The notes beneath the pieces were generated by a model. The model was not told the DNA's origin. It saw only the letters and a list, made by a program, of their open reading frames with translations, and searched no databases. This document shows positions 1 to 9,040 of a stretch of DNA of 20,016 bases, piece by piece (the first letter of the stretch is position 1; every line of letters begins with the position of its first letter). The stretch spans positions 1 to 20,016 of the forward strand of contig DFFQ01000068.1 in assembly GCA_002371025.1 (NCBI GenBank). Reading direction: 5' to 3'. This DNA comes from Lachnospiraceae bacterium UBA3772. GTDB taxonomy: Bacteria; Bacillota; Clostridia; Lachnospirales; Lachnospiraceae. The position numbers and the translations under genes are program-made.

Positions 1-473
1 CCCTTATATACCAATCCTCTATCTTCCACTGCATTGGCATACTTACTTATCTTTCCTTTTCCCATGGAAGGAAAAACATCTGGCATGTTATACAGCTTTG
101 AGAAACCAACAAAGGATATAAGCGACAATGTCAGGTGAACAAAGTATTCTTTAGTTTTGCCCTGACTCATGCAATACAGGGCCTCAACATACTCCGCTGT
201 TGTAGATATCAAAGCAACAGTCAGGTAAAAATGAATCAGAGATATGCTAAATACAGCTGCAGATATAAAACCTATCGCAGATATTCCTGCTCCCATAATA
301 AAGCCTGAAATCATGGATTTAAGCATATGATCTTCAGCGTTTGCATTTCCCTTAAGTAACGGACTTACTGCCGCACCAAAGATTGCTCCCATAAGGCCAG
401 CAAGACATATGGTATATCTCTGGCTAACCACAGCCATGATAGCTGTTGCACAAGCCTGCTCTGCAACAGAAGT
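1..473 (-). other. Hydrophobic pre-toxin segment following the Rhs core
   Basis: This encodes residues 2855-3011 of the Rhs protein, directly after the DPSGH end of the core. It has three or four hydrophobic stretches (about 2865-2892, 2908-2948 and 2964-2978), with GAIFGAAV and GFIMGAGISAIGF as typical glycine/alanine-rich parts. A polar stretch (KYANAVEDRGLVYK) then leads out of the window. In polymorphic toxins the sequence after the core is variable, and hydrophobic pre-toxin segments are often placed before the catalytic toxin to help entry into the target cell. I recognise no catalytic domain here. The toxin proper should begin beyond the left edge. Confidence 0.7.
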
Positions 474-3400
474 ATGACCACTTGGATCCTTATATCCTAC
501 AGGGTTGGCGTTTGCATATAGATATTTATGAAGAGAATCCGGATCGCTCATTCTTCCTTCATAGGAATCCATTGAAGTAAATGTTCCCGTTGAAGGATCC
601 ATATATCTTGCTCTTAGATAATATAGACCTGATTCCTCATCATATGCTTCTCCGCAATATAAATATCTGTTAGAAAATGCCCCTGTCTTTTCAAGCAGTT
701 CACCATATGCATTGTACTGATAGGATGAAACTTTGTTACCTGATTCATCGAGGATGAGACGTACATTTCCTTGTCCATCATAGATGTAGAAACTGTCATT
801 TCCATCAGTATCTTTACTTATAAGCTCTCCAACATTTAAATATGTTACATAGCTTCCATCATCTGATATTTCAGCTAATGTATATGAATAAGCAGCATTT
901 GTATCTGATATAAATACCGTCTTATTATTTGTTTTAGTATCAGTCTTACTTCTTCTTACACCTTCTGCATCATAAGTATAAGAATAATCCTCTTTAGAAG
1001 AAGTATACCTTATCATCCTGTTAAAATCATCATAAGAATATATTGTTGAAATACCATTTTCATTCTTATTGATAAGATTTCCATTAGGATCATAATCATA
1101 TGTTACTGTACCTTCACCAGTCTTTTCACTTATAAGCTGGTTTCTGTTATTATAGGCATACTCTGTTTTAATGCCATTAACTGACTTAGATACACGATTT
1201 GATACCTTGTCATATTGATAGGTGTACTCTATCGAAGATTGTTTAGCACCTGATCTTGTATTACTTATTTTTTCTTTTATGAGGCGGCCACGATCATCAT
1301 ACTCATAATTATTAGATATAATACCGTCATCATAATTTTCAGTTGATGATATTCTCTGACCATTTTTATATTCATATGAATATTCAACCAGAGTTCTTTC
1401 ATTATGATCTGTTACTTTCTCAATCTTAAGTCTGTTACATTCATCATAGGTATATGTTACTGTAACTCCATTAGAATATACAGTTTTTTCTCTGTTGCCA
1501 TTTTCGTCATAAGAATAAACTGTGGCTTTGCCATCATGACTAAGAACCCTTGTAAGCCTGTTCTTTTTATCATAACTATACATAGATGAAGTGTCTTTTC
1601 CATCTTTTGATACAGTTATCTTTATTTCTCTTCCATAAAGATCATAATAATAAGAAACCACTTCTCCAGTTTCATATGATTTAGATTTAAGTTCATTAAA
1701 TTCATTATAATCATATGAAACTATACTGTCATCATACTTTAACTCCTTGATCCTTCCATAAGAATCGTAGACTAAATCTGTTTCATGATCCTTTGTTTTT
1801 ACAGATGTAAGTCTGTCTTCCTCATCATATAAATAGCTTAACTCATTTCCGTTATAATCCTTAACAGATACTAACTTTCCATATGAATCGTAGAAGTATT
1901 CCTCTCTAGAGCCATCAGAAAGTATAGTAGCTTTTCTCCTGTTACATGTATCATACTGATACTCCGTCTTATTTTCATTAGCATCAGTAATACTTATAAC
2001 ATTCCCTTCCTGATCATATTCATATGACGTAATAGCACCATCGCTTTGAATTACACTGAGTAATCTATCCCCATTGTCGTAAGTATATTTAGTTGTTCTT
2101 CCATAAATATCTCTCTTTGAAGTGCATCTTCCTCTGGAATCTGTTTCAACCTGTTCATATGAACCATCCGGATAGACTATCTTATTTCTTTCATCATTTT
2201 TATTATATTCATACTTTACAGTATTACCTTTAGCATCAGTTTTAGCTGTGATAAGAGATAATTCATTATAGTAAAAAACAGTCTTTTTCCCATCGCTATC
2301 TATGATCTCTGTATTACGATCAAGGATATCATAGACATATGTGTAAGACTCACCTGTTGGATATTCTTCCTTTATCAGATTATTGTTTTCATCATAGGTA
2401 TAATTAATCTCATTTCCTCTCGCATCAACTTCTTTGATAAGATTTCCAACTTTATCGTAAGAAAATGTTCTGTTTAAGCCTAATCTGTCAGTTGAAGATA
2501 TAAGTCTTCCTTCCGCATCGTATGAAAAATTCTCTTTGGTTCCATCTGAATAATAAACACCTGTTAAATTTCCAAGTGAGTCATAATCATAAGTAGTTCT
2601 TCGTCCCTCAGAATCAATAGATGCAGTCATCTTACCAGTATCATTTCTTTCTATAGTTGTAAGATGTCCTTCACTATCTTCATAAGAAATCATTTCCTGG
2701 CTGGAATTATAATTATATTTTATGGTCTTGGTTTCATCCCCAACCACATATGACTCTGTAAGTTTATTTCCCTTACTATCATATGTATAATCAGTTCTTC
2801 TTCCACTTCGATCGGTAACAGAAATCACATTACCTTTTGCATCATATTCAGTACTTACAAGTTTTCCAATGCTGTCTGAAATACTCTTTACATTTCCATC
2901 TGAATCTACTTCGTAACTCGTAATATTACCAGCCTTGTCAGTAGTTGATAATATGTTACCAGCATCATCATAGTCTATTAGAATATTGCTGTTATCAATG
3001 GCAGTAAACTTTGTAGCCTTATTTTTTGAATTATATGATATAGCAATCTTATTACCTGCAGCATCAACTACTGAAGTTAGATTTCCATTTTCATCATAAG
3101 ATGAAGTTGTCACATTACCTTTTGCATCTGTATATGTTAATACATTACCAAAGCTGTCATAAGTTGATTTAGTTGTATGACCATTGGCATCAGTAGTTGA
3201 AAGGACATTTCCGTTATCGTCATATATATAAACTGTTTTGTTACCCAGCCTGTCAGAAACAACTTCCTGTCTTCCATCAATATCATGATCATATTCTGTC
3301 CTGTTTCCATCAGCATCAATTGTTGCAATCAAACGTCCATCTTCATCATATTCATTTCTTGCAACTGTTTTTCCTGTAGGATCTTTTACTGATATAAGAT

Positions 3401-6400
3401 TATGTTCTTTATCATATTCAAAGGAAACGATTCTTCCACCTATATCTGTAAACTGAGACAAATCTCCATTTTCATCATAATCATACTTTAATAAAGATCC
3501 GTCAGAATCACTTATCGATATGATCCTTCCTGCTTCATCTCTATTAAAGTCAATCGATCTGCCATCATCCCCATGGAAACCATTATCATCAACATTTATT
3601 GTATGTCCTAAGGAATCAACAATTTTATAAACTCCTTCTGATTTATTAAGATATATCTCATCCCCGTCCTTAGTTGTAAGTTTATAGTTTATTATTCCAT
3701 AAATGCTTTCATCTAAAAAGGAAACCTGTCCCCCTTCGTAAAAGGCTGTGGTATCAGCTAATATCTCTAATTTAACCCTCTGATCAGTTACACATTTATA
3801 ACCAAAGCTTACATCCATAACCGGAATCAATGGTGAATAATCCTTATTTATCACAAGCTTAAATCTGTCACTGGTCCCATCACCATAGGATACAACGATA
3901 TCATGATTTAATGTTTCTGACAGTTTATATGCTATAGAAAGATTGGATCCTGTTCTTATCATCTGATATCCATCTTCAATGCCATGATTTTCAATAAGAT
4001 TTATTCCGACAAGATCCATGTTCCAGCCATATCCAAATTCAGAGCTGTTTTTATTTCTTGAATCATAAATCCTATTAATATTTACATTTACTCCACCAAT
4101 ATTTGATGTTAAATCTGTAAATCCAATATGATAATTTCCTATTTTAAGATTTCCTTCAACATAAAAAACTGTTGTAACCTTGCTTATATTACCGCCTTGA
4201 TCCTGTACATAAAGCCTTAATTCATATTCTCCATTCAGCATTTTAGTCGGATCTAAATATCCTAAAGTATTATTATCTACTTTATCCTTTCCTTCTGCTA
4301 AAACTGTATACTTATCTTCATTGATAGGTCTATATTCCAGGCGCCAGAAATCAAGACGTGTTTCATCGTATAAGGTTCCTTTAATTTCTACAGGTGAAGT
4401 AATACTCTTTTCAAAATCAGGCGATACAATAGCTGCAAATGGAGCTTTCTTATCCTTATTGTTAAAGAAAGTACATTCTTCCTCTACTACAATTTCCTTC
4501 TTAATATCACCAGAAGCATCCGTTGATGTTGCCTTTTCATAAAGATCAGCTAATTCTTCATCATCAAAAGTATAAACAGCTTTTATAGTTACTTTTCCAG
4601 AAGAATCAGATGTAAAATGAGAAACAAGCTCTTTTTCACTGAGAAGTACATCATTCTTATATAATTTTAAATTCTCCTGTTTCATTCCTCTGCCAAGAAT
4701 AGCAGTAGCTGTAACATCTTTATTTATAGATGTTCTAAGATATGAAAGTACTAATTTAAAATCTTCATACTTATCTTCTTTTTCAGTATCCTGTCCTATT
4801 TCCCCATTTTCTTCTGTACCAGTTTCATTTTCAGAAGATTCATATGGATTTTCTTCGTTTACATTTTTTACATCTTTTCCTATATTTTCTGTAGCAGGCT
4901 GCTCTGTCACACATTCAATCTGTTTGGTTTCTTTATTAATTACAAAAGAAGCTGTTGCATTTACACTATTGCCATAAATATCCAAAACATAAAGATTAAG
5001 ATAATACTTTCCATCAGTAACATTTTCCAGATCGATAGTTCCTATCAAAGCTCCTGTTTCATCAAAAACTTCACTTGTTTCACTTGTGCCAGCCACTATC
5101 TCAGTTTCTGATTCATCATTTTCATTTTTATATGAAAGTATATAACTATCAATATAACCAGAAGCTTTGATATTACCATAAACTTCGATTACTTCATCCT
5201 TATCATTTATCTTTGCAGATTTGATATCAGCATAAAGTGTATATTCCAGCACCTCTTCAGATTCTTCATCAACTTCTTTTTTATTTATTTCAAGCTCAAG
5301 AGTTTTATACGCTTTATTACCAGCCACATCTTTAGCTTCGATTCTAATGATATACTTTCCATCTTCAAAATTTGAAACATCCAGACTTCCTAAAACAGAA
5401 TTTTCTACTGTTTTATCACCACTTGCAAAATAAGTATAATTACCATCATCTTTTTTATAAGATAATTTATAGGATTTAAGAGCAGTATCATCCTTAATAG
5501 TTCCAATGATATCAAAAGACGTATCTAATTTATCTCCAGCTTTAGGCGAAATTATATCAATAGAAGGAGCCAGGTGATCATTATCTACCGCCACTTCCTT
5601 TTCATTTATATAAAGATAGAAAGTTTCTGAATCTGACTTTTCACCATTAGAATATGTCACATCTACAATATGTACACCGGGATTATCAATATTAAAGGTT
5701 ATCTTTTTATCGGTTATTTTAACCGCATCATCATCTTTTCCATCAAGTCTCAAGGAACTAAATACATATTCACCTTCAAGAATAAGATTTGCTTCATCTC
5801 CTACAACATATTCTTCTTTATCAAAATAAATCTTTACTTTATCATTAGGATTTATCACAGAAAACTGAAGTCTTCTTATAAAACTATTACCTGAGGAATT
5901 TTTCACCTCTATTTTTACTTTATGTGTACCAGTTCCGCATTCTTTTAAGGTTATTATGCCATTCTTAAATACTTCTTCTTTTTTAACATCATCAAAATAT
6001 ATTATAGTGTCATATTCCGGTTTTATATCTGTTGTTATCACCACATCATCAGAGTCTATATATGATGATTTATCAAGCTTTGCATTAAAAAATGGGTAAT
6101 CAACTATAGAAGAAAAAAGATCCTCTGGGTTTATATATTTTAATTCACCACTCACTTCAACATTTTTAACAGCTGTTTGATCTTCTTTCTCAGCATAATA
6201 AGCAGTTATTGTATAAGATGATTTTTTATCAAACAGATACTGCATCTTATATCCATTTTTCTCTACCCCCTTGACTACTGTGTCATTATTTTTCCAGATC
6301 ACATTACCTGTATTAGCTTCTGAAGTTACAGTTTTATAAGTAAATACTACTGCTTCATTTGGACAAATATTGTCTTTACCTATAATTTCATTTCTGATAA

Positions 6401-9035
6401 ACTGCTTTTCTTTTCTCTCAGGTCTTTTTTCTGTATTACAACCTACAATCAGTTTATCTAAAAATGGAGAGCTGAAATCAAATGAATTCCCAAGTTCTGC
6501 TTTAATATATAAATATCTTCCTTTAAGCCCCTCTACCCCATTATCAGATAGCATTTCTTCTCTTGTGATATATTTCAGTTGATAATTATTTTTCCATACT
6601 AAAGCATCTTCCAGGTTATCTGTAGCATAAGCGTAGATATCTATTTTGCTGTCATCCGGATACAAAGCATCAAGATCTATATAATTCCACAAAGCTTCAT
6701 TTTGGCCTGAATCACAAACTGTATACCAATAGCCTGAATAAGCTTTTTTATATCTTGCAACACTTATATCTTCAAGTTTTCCAGATCTTATGACACCATT
6801 TTCATTATAAAAAATGGATATATCTTTCATAAGATCTGCGTCACCTGTTTCACTGGAAATTTCTATCGGAATTTCAAGTGTATTACTCTTATTAAATTTT
6901 GCTTTATAGAGAATTACTTTTTCATCTTCTGACTCTTCGAGTATATTAAAATCTTCATCTTCTTCTTTTGAAATGACTGCTCCCGCAGGGACTGTCATCT
7001 TTATAACAAAAGAATCCATATTATAAATATTGATATCATCAACATCTTCCCACTCACACATATATCTATTGGCTGTCCCTGGATAACCATCGTCCCATTT
7101 ACCATCAGCATACATATATGCATGATCCTGAACAGAAGATCTTCCCCCACCATCATTTGGTTCTCCAGGATTCCAGTTTGTATATTTGCTTGCAGAGCCA
7201 TTAACCCAAACCCATTTTCCCTCTACTTCTTCATCTGTAAAACCTAATGCTGTATATGTGGATTTTCCTTCAACATAAGCTATATTTCTAACAAATTCAT
7301 TTTCTAAGGCATCATCAATAACAACAAGATGTCCACCTAACATTTCGCATAGTCTTTCGGCATCGTGCCATTCTAGATTGTTATTTGATAAAGCATAAGC
7401 ATGGCCATTATATATATTTATATTTTCAAAATTCTGCTTATCTGAATAAACTTTTAATGAAAGCTTACCTCTATAATCGGTAATTGTTCCATACTGTCCA
7501 CTAAAAGATTCTGAAACATTAATATTACCAAATGTAAAGCTTTTGTTAAATCCATTGTTACTTCCATACCACTTGTCACCAAGTATTAATCCAGCATCTG
7601 AATTATCTGTTTTATATATATTTGTTTCACTTAAATCCACATATTCAAAATGAGGTTTTACATCATCTCTATTTCGAACTGTAGTTTTAGATGTAAAATC
7701 TTCCTTTGTATCAAAAACAAAAAATGACTCATAAGTAAAAAGTCCAAGATCATCCAGGATATCAAAATCACTTATCCCAGCTTTAATATCAATAAGCGTG
7801 CCGTTAATAATTACTGTATCGGCTATTATTCTTCCATTAAGATGAAATTCATTTGCATTTATCCTGACTGTTCCATGAGGTGCATAAAGCACGGCATTTA
7901 AATTAATATCAGATCCATTTATGTTTATATCACCAGCTTCGGATGAAATAAAAATAACATTTTTAGACACAGGATTAGTTTCATTGACATTAAAATTAAT
8001 ATCATTTCTTGCAACGATCATCCCTGAGGTTCCAAATTTTGTTCCATTAAAAGATACACCATCTTTAATATAAATATTTTTTTCAAGAGAAATCTCATCA
8101 GCCCCATAGTATTTGTAATCATCATAAATATCAAATAACTCTGATTTTTCTCTATCTTCTTCAATAAGGTCATGAATTGCAATATCTATATCCGGCATAG
8201 ATATCTTTGCAGCCTCTTTAAAATCAGATGATAATATCTGGCTATCAGGAGCATCTGAAGTATTAAGTGTAATTCCCCCTGCAGCTTCCAGTATTCCACT
8301 AACAGCTATTGAATTTCCCGTAAAAGAAAAATTACCATTTGTATGAATCGAACCTTTAATACTCGCTGTATTAACATAGAACTCTTCACCTTCATCTGAA
8401 GATGTAAAAAGAGCATATGTAAGTCCTTTCCAATCATCTTTTATCTGATAATCTCTTCCTTCTATAGGCTCAACCTCTACTTCAGCATCAGTATTAGATG
8501 ACCTCTCTTCATTATCTTTGTTATTATCCTCTACAATATTTTCACTTATAGGATTTCCATCCCAGAATTCTAATTTTATAGGTGCCGATGGAATATCATC
8601 CAACCCATAAGAAATAAAGCCAAAGCTGATAAAGCCCTGACTAGTAATTGTATTATTATATGTTTTCGGAGAAATAATATAAGAAAATGTTCCATCCCCA
8701 TTGTTTACGCATTCTTCAATATCAGCGTTCCAGACGTTTTCAATAACCCCATCATAAATCAAAAGAATTTTCCACAAACTCTTATCATAGTCTGTTTCAT
8801 TATCAACCCTAACTTCCACATTAGAATGTGTATTCCAGGAATTTAAATTGTTATAGGTAAATATAAATCCTTCATTTTGCTCATATGAGCATGAGAACTC
8901 AGAATTGTTTCCATCCTCATTTTCCCCATCATCTCGTGCATAAGATGAAACAGGAAACTGTGTAATAGTAATTGACAAAATAAGAATAAAAGACACTAGC
9001 CTTTTTAAACTTTTTTTAATTTTCGTACCATTCAT
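1..9035 (-). CDS. Giant secreted Rhs/YD-repeat protein with CBM2-like and C-type lectin domains (3' end beyond window)
   Basis: The frame starts at ATG 9035-9033 behind an AGGAGGG ribosome site and stays open for 3011 codons to the left edge, so the C-terminus is missing. Visible order: signal peptide (1-33, basic MNGTKIKKSLKR, hydrophobic core, likely cut after SSYA); CBM2-like domain (about 48-157); acidic linker; filament-like beta region (about 200-412); C-type lectin domain (about 540-664); unassigned beta-rich stretch; Ig-like modules (about 1156-1626); Rhs entry domain (about 1628-1677, DUF6531-like, ending FGYGWNMD); about 40 YD repeats (1831-2700); Rhs core (2746-2854, RARYMDPSTG then DPSGH); hydrophobic tail (2855-3011). 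The family forms a hollow shell that carries a C-terminal toxin, and Gram-positive members such as WapA are Sec-exported. I infer an exported polymorphic toxin or adhesin. The pot operon upstream appears unrelated. The class is very sure; the toxin activity is unknown. Confidence 0.93.
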   Translation of the reverse strand, partial: MNGTKIKKSLKRLVSFILILSITITQFPVSSYARDDGENEDGNNSEFSCSYEQNEGFIFTYNNLNSWNTHSNVEVRVDNETDYDKSLWKILLIYDGVIENVWNADIEECVNNGDGTFSYIISPKTYNNTITSQGFISFGFISYGLDDIPSAPIKLEFWDGNPISENIVEDNNKDNEERSSNTDAEVEVEPIEGRDYQIKDDWKGLTYALFTSSDEGEEFYVNTASIKGSIHTNGNFSFTGNSIAVSGILEAAGGITLNTSDAPDSQILSSDFKEAAKISMPDIDIAIHDLIEEDREKSELFDIYDDYKYYGADEISLEKNIYIKDGVSFNGTKFGTSGMIVARNDINFNVNETNPVSKNVIFISSEAGDININGSDINLNAVLYAPHGTVRINANEFHLNGRIIADTVIINGTLIDIKAGISDFDILDDLGLFTYESFFVFDTKEDFTSKTTVRNRDDVKPHFEYVDLSETNIYKTDNSDAGLILGDKWYGSNNGFNKSFTFGNINVSESFSGQYGTITDYRGKLSLKVYSDKQNFENINIYNGHAYALSNNNLEWHDAERLCEMLGGHLVVIDDALENEFVRNIAYVEGKSTYTALGFTDEEVEGKWVWVNGSASKYTNWNPGEPNDGGGRSSVQDHAYMYADGKWDDGYPGTANRYMCEWEDVDDINIYNMDSFVIKMTVPAGAVISKEEDEDFNILEESEDEKVILYKAKFNKSNTLEIPIEISSETGDADLMKDISIFYNENGVIRSGKLEDISVARYKKAYSGYWYTVCDSGQNEALWNYIDLDALYPDDSKIDIYAYATDNLEDALVWKNNYQLKYITREEMLSDNGVEGLKGRYLYIKAELGNSFDFSSPFLDKLIVGCNTEKRPERKEKQFIRNEIIGKDNICPNEAVVFTYKTVTSEANTGNVIWKNNDTVVKGVEKNGYKMQYLFDKKSSYTITAYYAEKEDQTAVKNVEVSGELKYINPEDLFSSIVDYPFFNAKLDKSSYIDSDDVVITTDIKPEYDTIIYFDDVKKEEVFKNGIITLKECGTGTHKVKIEVKNSSGNSFIRRLQFSVINPNDKVKIYFDKEEYVVGDEANLILEGEYVFSSLRLDGKDDDAVKITDKKITFNIDNPGVHIVDVTYSNGEKSDSETFYLYINEKEVAVDNDHLAPSIDIISPKAGDKLDTSFDIIGTIKDDTALKSYKLSYKKDDGNYTYFASGDKTVENSVLGSLDVSNFEDGKYIIRIEAKDVAGNKAYKTLELEINKKEVDEESEEVLEYTLYADIKSAKINDKDEVIEVYGNIKASGYIDSYILSYKNENDESETEIVAGTSETSEVFDETGALIGTIDLENVTDGKYYLNLYVLDIYGNSVNATASFVINKETKQIECVTEQPATENIGKDVKNVNEENPYESSENETGTEENGEIGQDTEKEDKYEDFKLVLSYLRTSINKDVTATAILGRGMKQENLKLYKNDVLLSEKELVSHFTSDSSGKVTIKAVYTFDDEELADLYEKATSTDASGDIKKEIVVEEECTFFNNKDKKAPFAAIVSPDFEKSITSPVEIKGTLYDETRLDFWRLEYRPINEDKYTVLAEGKDKVDNNTLGYLDPTKMLNGEYELRLYVQDQGGNISKVTTVFYVEGNLKIGNYHIGFTDLTSNIGGVNVNINRIYDSRNKNSSEFGYGWNMDLVGINLIENHGIEDGYQMIRTGSNLSIAYKLSETLNHDIVVSYGDGTSDRFKLVINKDYSPLIPVMDVSFGYKCVTDQRVKLEILADTTAFYEGGQVSFLDESIYGIINYKLTTKDGDEIYLNKSEGVYKIVDSLGHTINVDDNGFHGDDGRSIDFNRDEAGRIISISDSDGSLLKYDYDENGDLSQFTDIGGRIVSFEYDKEHNLISVKDPTGKTVARNEYDEDGRLIATIDADGNRTEYDHDIDGRQEVVSDRLGNKTVYIYDDNGNVLSTTDANGHTTKSTYDSFGNVLTYTDAKGNVTTSSYDENGNLTSVVDAAGNKIAISYNSKNKATKFTAIDNSNILIDYDDAGNILSTTDKAGNITSYEVDSDGNVKSISDSIGKLVSTEYDAKGNVISVTDRSGRRTDYTYDSKGNKLTESYVVGDETKTIKYNYNSSQEMISYEDSEGHLTTIERNDTGKMTASIDSEGRRTTYDYDSLGNLTGVYYSDGTKENFSYDAEGRLISSTDRLGLNRTFSYDKVGNLIKEVDARGNEINYTYDENNNLIKEEYPTGESYTYVYDILDRNTEIIDSDGKKTVFYYNELSLITAKTDAKGNTVKYEYNKNDERNKIVYPDGSYEQVETDSRGRCTSKRDIYGRTTKYTYDNGDRLLSVIQSDGAITSYEYDQEGNVISITDANENKTEYQYDTCNRRKATILSDGSREEYFYDSYGKLVSVKDYNGNELSYLYDEEDRLTSVKTKDHETDLVYDSYGRIKELKYDDSIVSYDYNEFNELKSKSYETGEVVSYYYDLYGREIKITVSKDGKDTSSMYSYDKKNRLTRVLSHDGKATVYSYDENGNREKTVYSNGVTVTYTYDECNRLKIEKVTDHNERTLVEYSYEYKNGQRISSTENYDDGIISNNYEYDDRGRLIKEKISNTRSGAKQSSIEYTYQYDKVSNRVSKSVNGIKTEYAYNNRNQLISEKTGEGTVTYDYDPNGNLINKNENGISTIYSYDDFNRMIRYTSSKEDYSYTYDAEGVRRSKTDTKTNNKTVFISDTNAAYSYTLAEISDDGSYVTYLNVGELISKDTDGNDSFYIYDGQGNVRLILDESGNKVSSYQYNAYGELLEKTGAFSNRYLYCGEAYDEESGLYYLRARYMDPSTGTFTSMDSYEGRMSDPDSLHKYLYANANPVGYKDPSGHTSVAEQACATAIMAVVSQRYTICLAGLMGAIFGAAVSPLLKGNANAEDHMLKSMISGFIMGAGISAIGFISAAVFSISLIHFYLTVALISTTAEYVEALYCMSQGKTKEYFVHLTLSLISFVGFSKLYNMPDVFPSMGKGKISKYANAVEDRGLVYK
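474..800 (-). other. Rhs repeat-associated core domain
   Basis: This encodes residues about 2746-2854. It begins near FYIYDGQGNVRLILD, continues with a YxYxAYGE-like repeat (YQYNAYGELLE), then the hallmark LYYLRARYMDPSTGTFTSMD and YLYANANPVGYKDPSGH. This is the conserved closing segment of Rhs and teneurin-type shells, and it marks the border between the conserved body and the variable toxin. The end reads DPSGH rather than the DPxGL of proteobacterial Rhs, which is common in Gram-positive members. I cannot tell whether the protein cleaves itself here. Confidence 0.9.
936..3545 (-). repeat. Tract of about 40 YD repeats inside the Rhs gene
   Basis: This encodes residues about 1831-2700. The unit is about 21 residues with the pattern YxYDxxGNLxxxxDxxGxxT; examples are YTYDENNNLIKE, YEYDQEGNVIS and YSYDENGNREK. 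At DNA level it appears as recurring 'tcatatga'/'tcataagaat' words about every 63 bases. These repeats build the spiralling beta-shell that encloses the toxin. The repeat number is estimated from tract length divided by unit length, not counted one by one. Confidence 0.9.
4005..5570 (-). other. Ig-like modules and Rhs entry domain
   Basis: Residues about 1156-1253, 1263-1366 and 1532-1626 are three related beta-sandwich modules. The first and third follow one pattern: (I/V)xSPxxxxxI, a (I/K)G(T/K)(I/L)xD turn, an (S/L)YKKDD-like strand, LGxLD, then GxYxxRxxxxDxxGN. The second (GTIDLENVTDGKYYLNLYVL) is more diverged and is followed by a Glu/Asn-rich linker (about 1367-1420). The third runs straight into the Rhs entry domain (IGFTDLTSNIGG, NRIYDSRN, FGYGWNMD), which resembles DUF6531 in other Rhs proteins. 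The modules probably act as spacers that hold the N-terminal binding domains away from the shell. Confidence 0.75.
7044..7418 (-). other. C-type lectin-like domain within the Rhs protein
   Basis: This encodes residues about 540-664. It shows the C-type lectin hallmarks in order: HAYAL, the alpha-2 segment EWHDAERLCEMLGGHLVVI with Cys563, GFTDEEVEGKWVWVNG, the EPN motif (Glu625-Pro626-Asn627) in NWNPGEPNDGGG, a WND-like KWDD (Trp647) and the closing YMCEWED with Cys660. The outer disulfide pair (563/660) is present, while the inner cysteine pair of animal lectins is absent. EPN together with WND-type residues coordinates calcium and, in animal lectins, favours mannose, fucose or GlcNAc. The fold is clear from the motifs; the ligand in this protein is unknown. 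Confidence 0.88.
7800..8438 (-). other. Filament/pilus-assembly-like beta-solenoid region
   Basis: This encodes residues about 200-412. Short beta strands repeat with NG and GD turns: SIHTNGNFSFTG, GILEAAGGITL, KNIYIKDGVSFNGT, GMIVARNDINFNV, GDININGSDINLNAVLYAPHG, FHLNGRIIADTVIING. The pattern resembles regions seen in pilus-assembly-type and polymer-forming cell-surface proteins of anaerobes, where an 'HTNG' turn opens the fold. I assign the fold class only loosely. It lies between the CBM2-like and lectin domains, so it may be a rigid spacer. Confidence 0.5.
8565..8894 (-). other. CBM2-like carbohydrate-binding module at the N-terminus of the Rhs protein
   Basis: This encodes residues about 48-157. 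It follows the CBM2 (cellulose-binding family II) pattern: an aromatic opening (FTYNNLNSWNTHSN), a strand with NVEVRVDNETDYDKSLWKI (Trp88 where CBM2 has its conserved 'W.v.w'), VIENVWNADI (Trp102, as in 'aWna'), then SPKTYNNTITSQG and ISFGFISYG, matching the CBM2 ending 'G.s.sFGF.G'. CBM2 binds cellulose, chitin or xylan through surface tryptophans; whether Trp67 plays that role here cannot be told by eye. Confidence 0.75.
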
Positions 9036-9040
9036 TAAAA

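Noticed and set aside
936..3545. Regular word repetition about every 63 bases, considered as a CRISPR array or satellite
   Set aside because: The period equals 21 codons, the frame is open throughout and the peptide is the classic YD repeat; there are no identical repeats with unique spacers.
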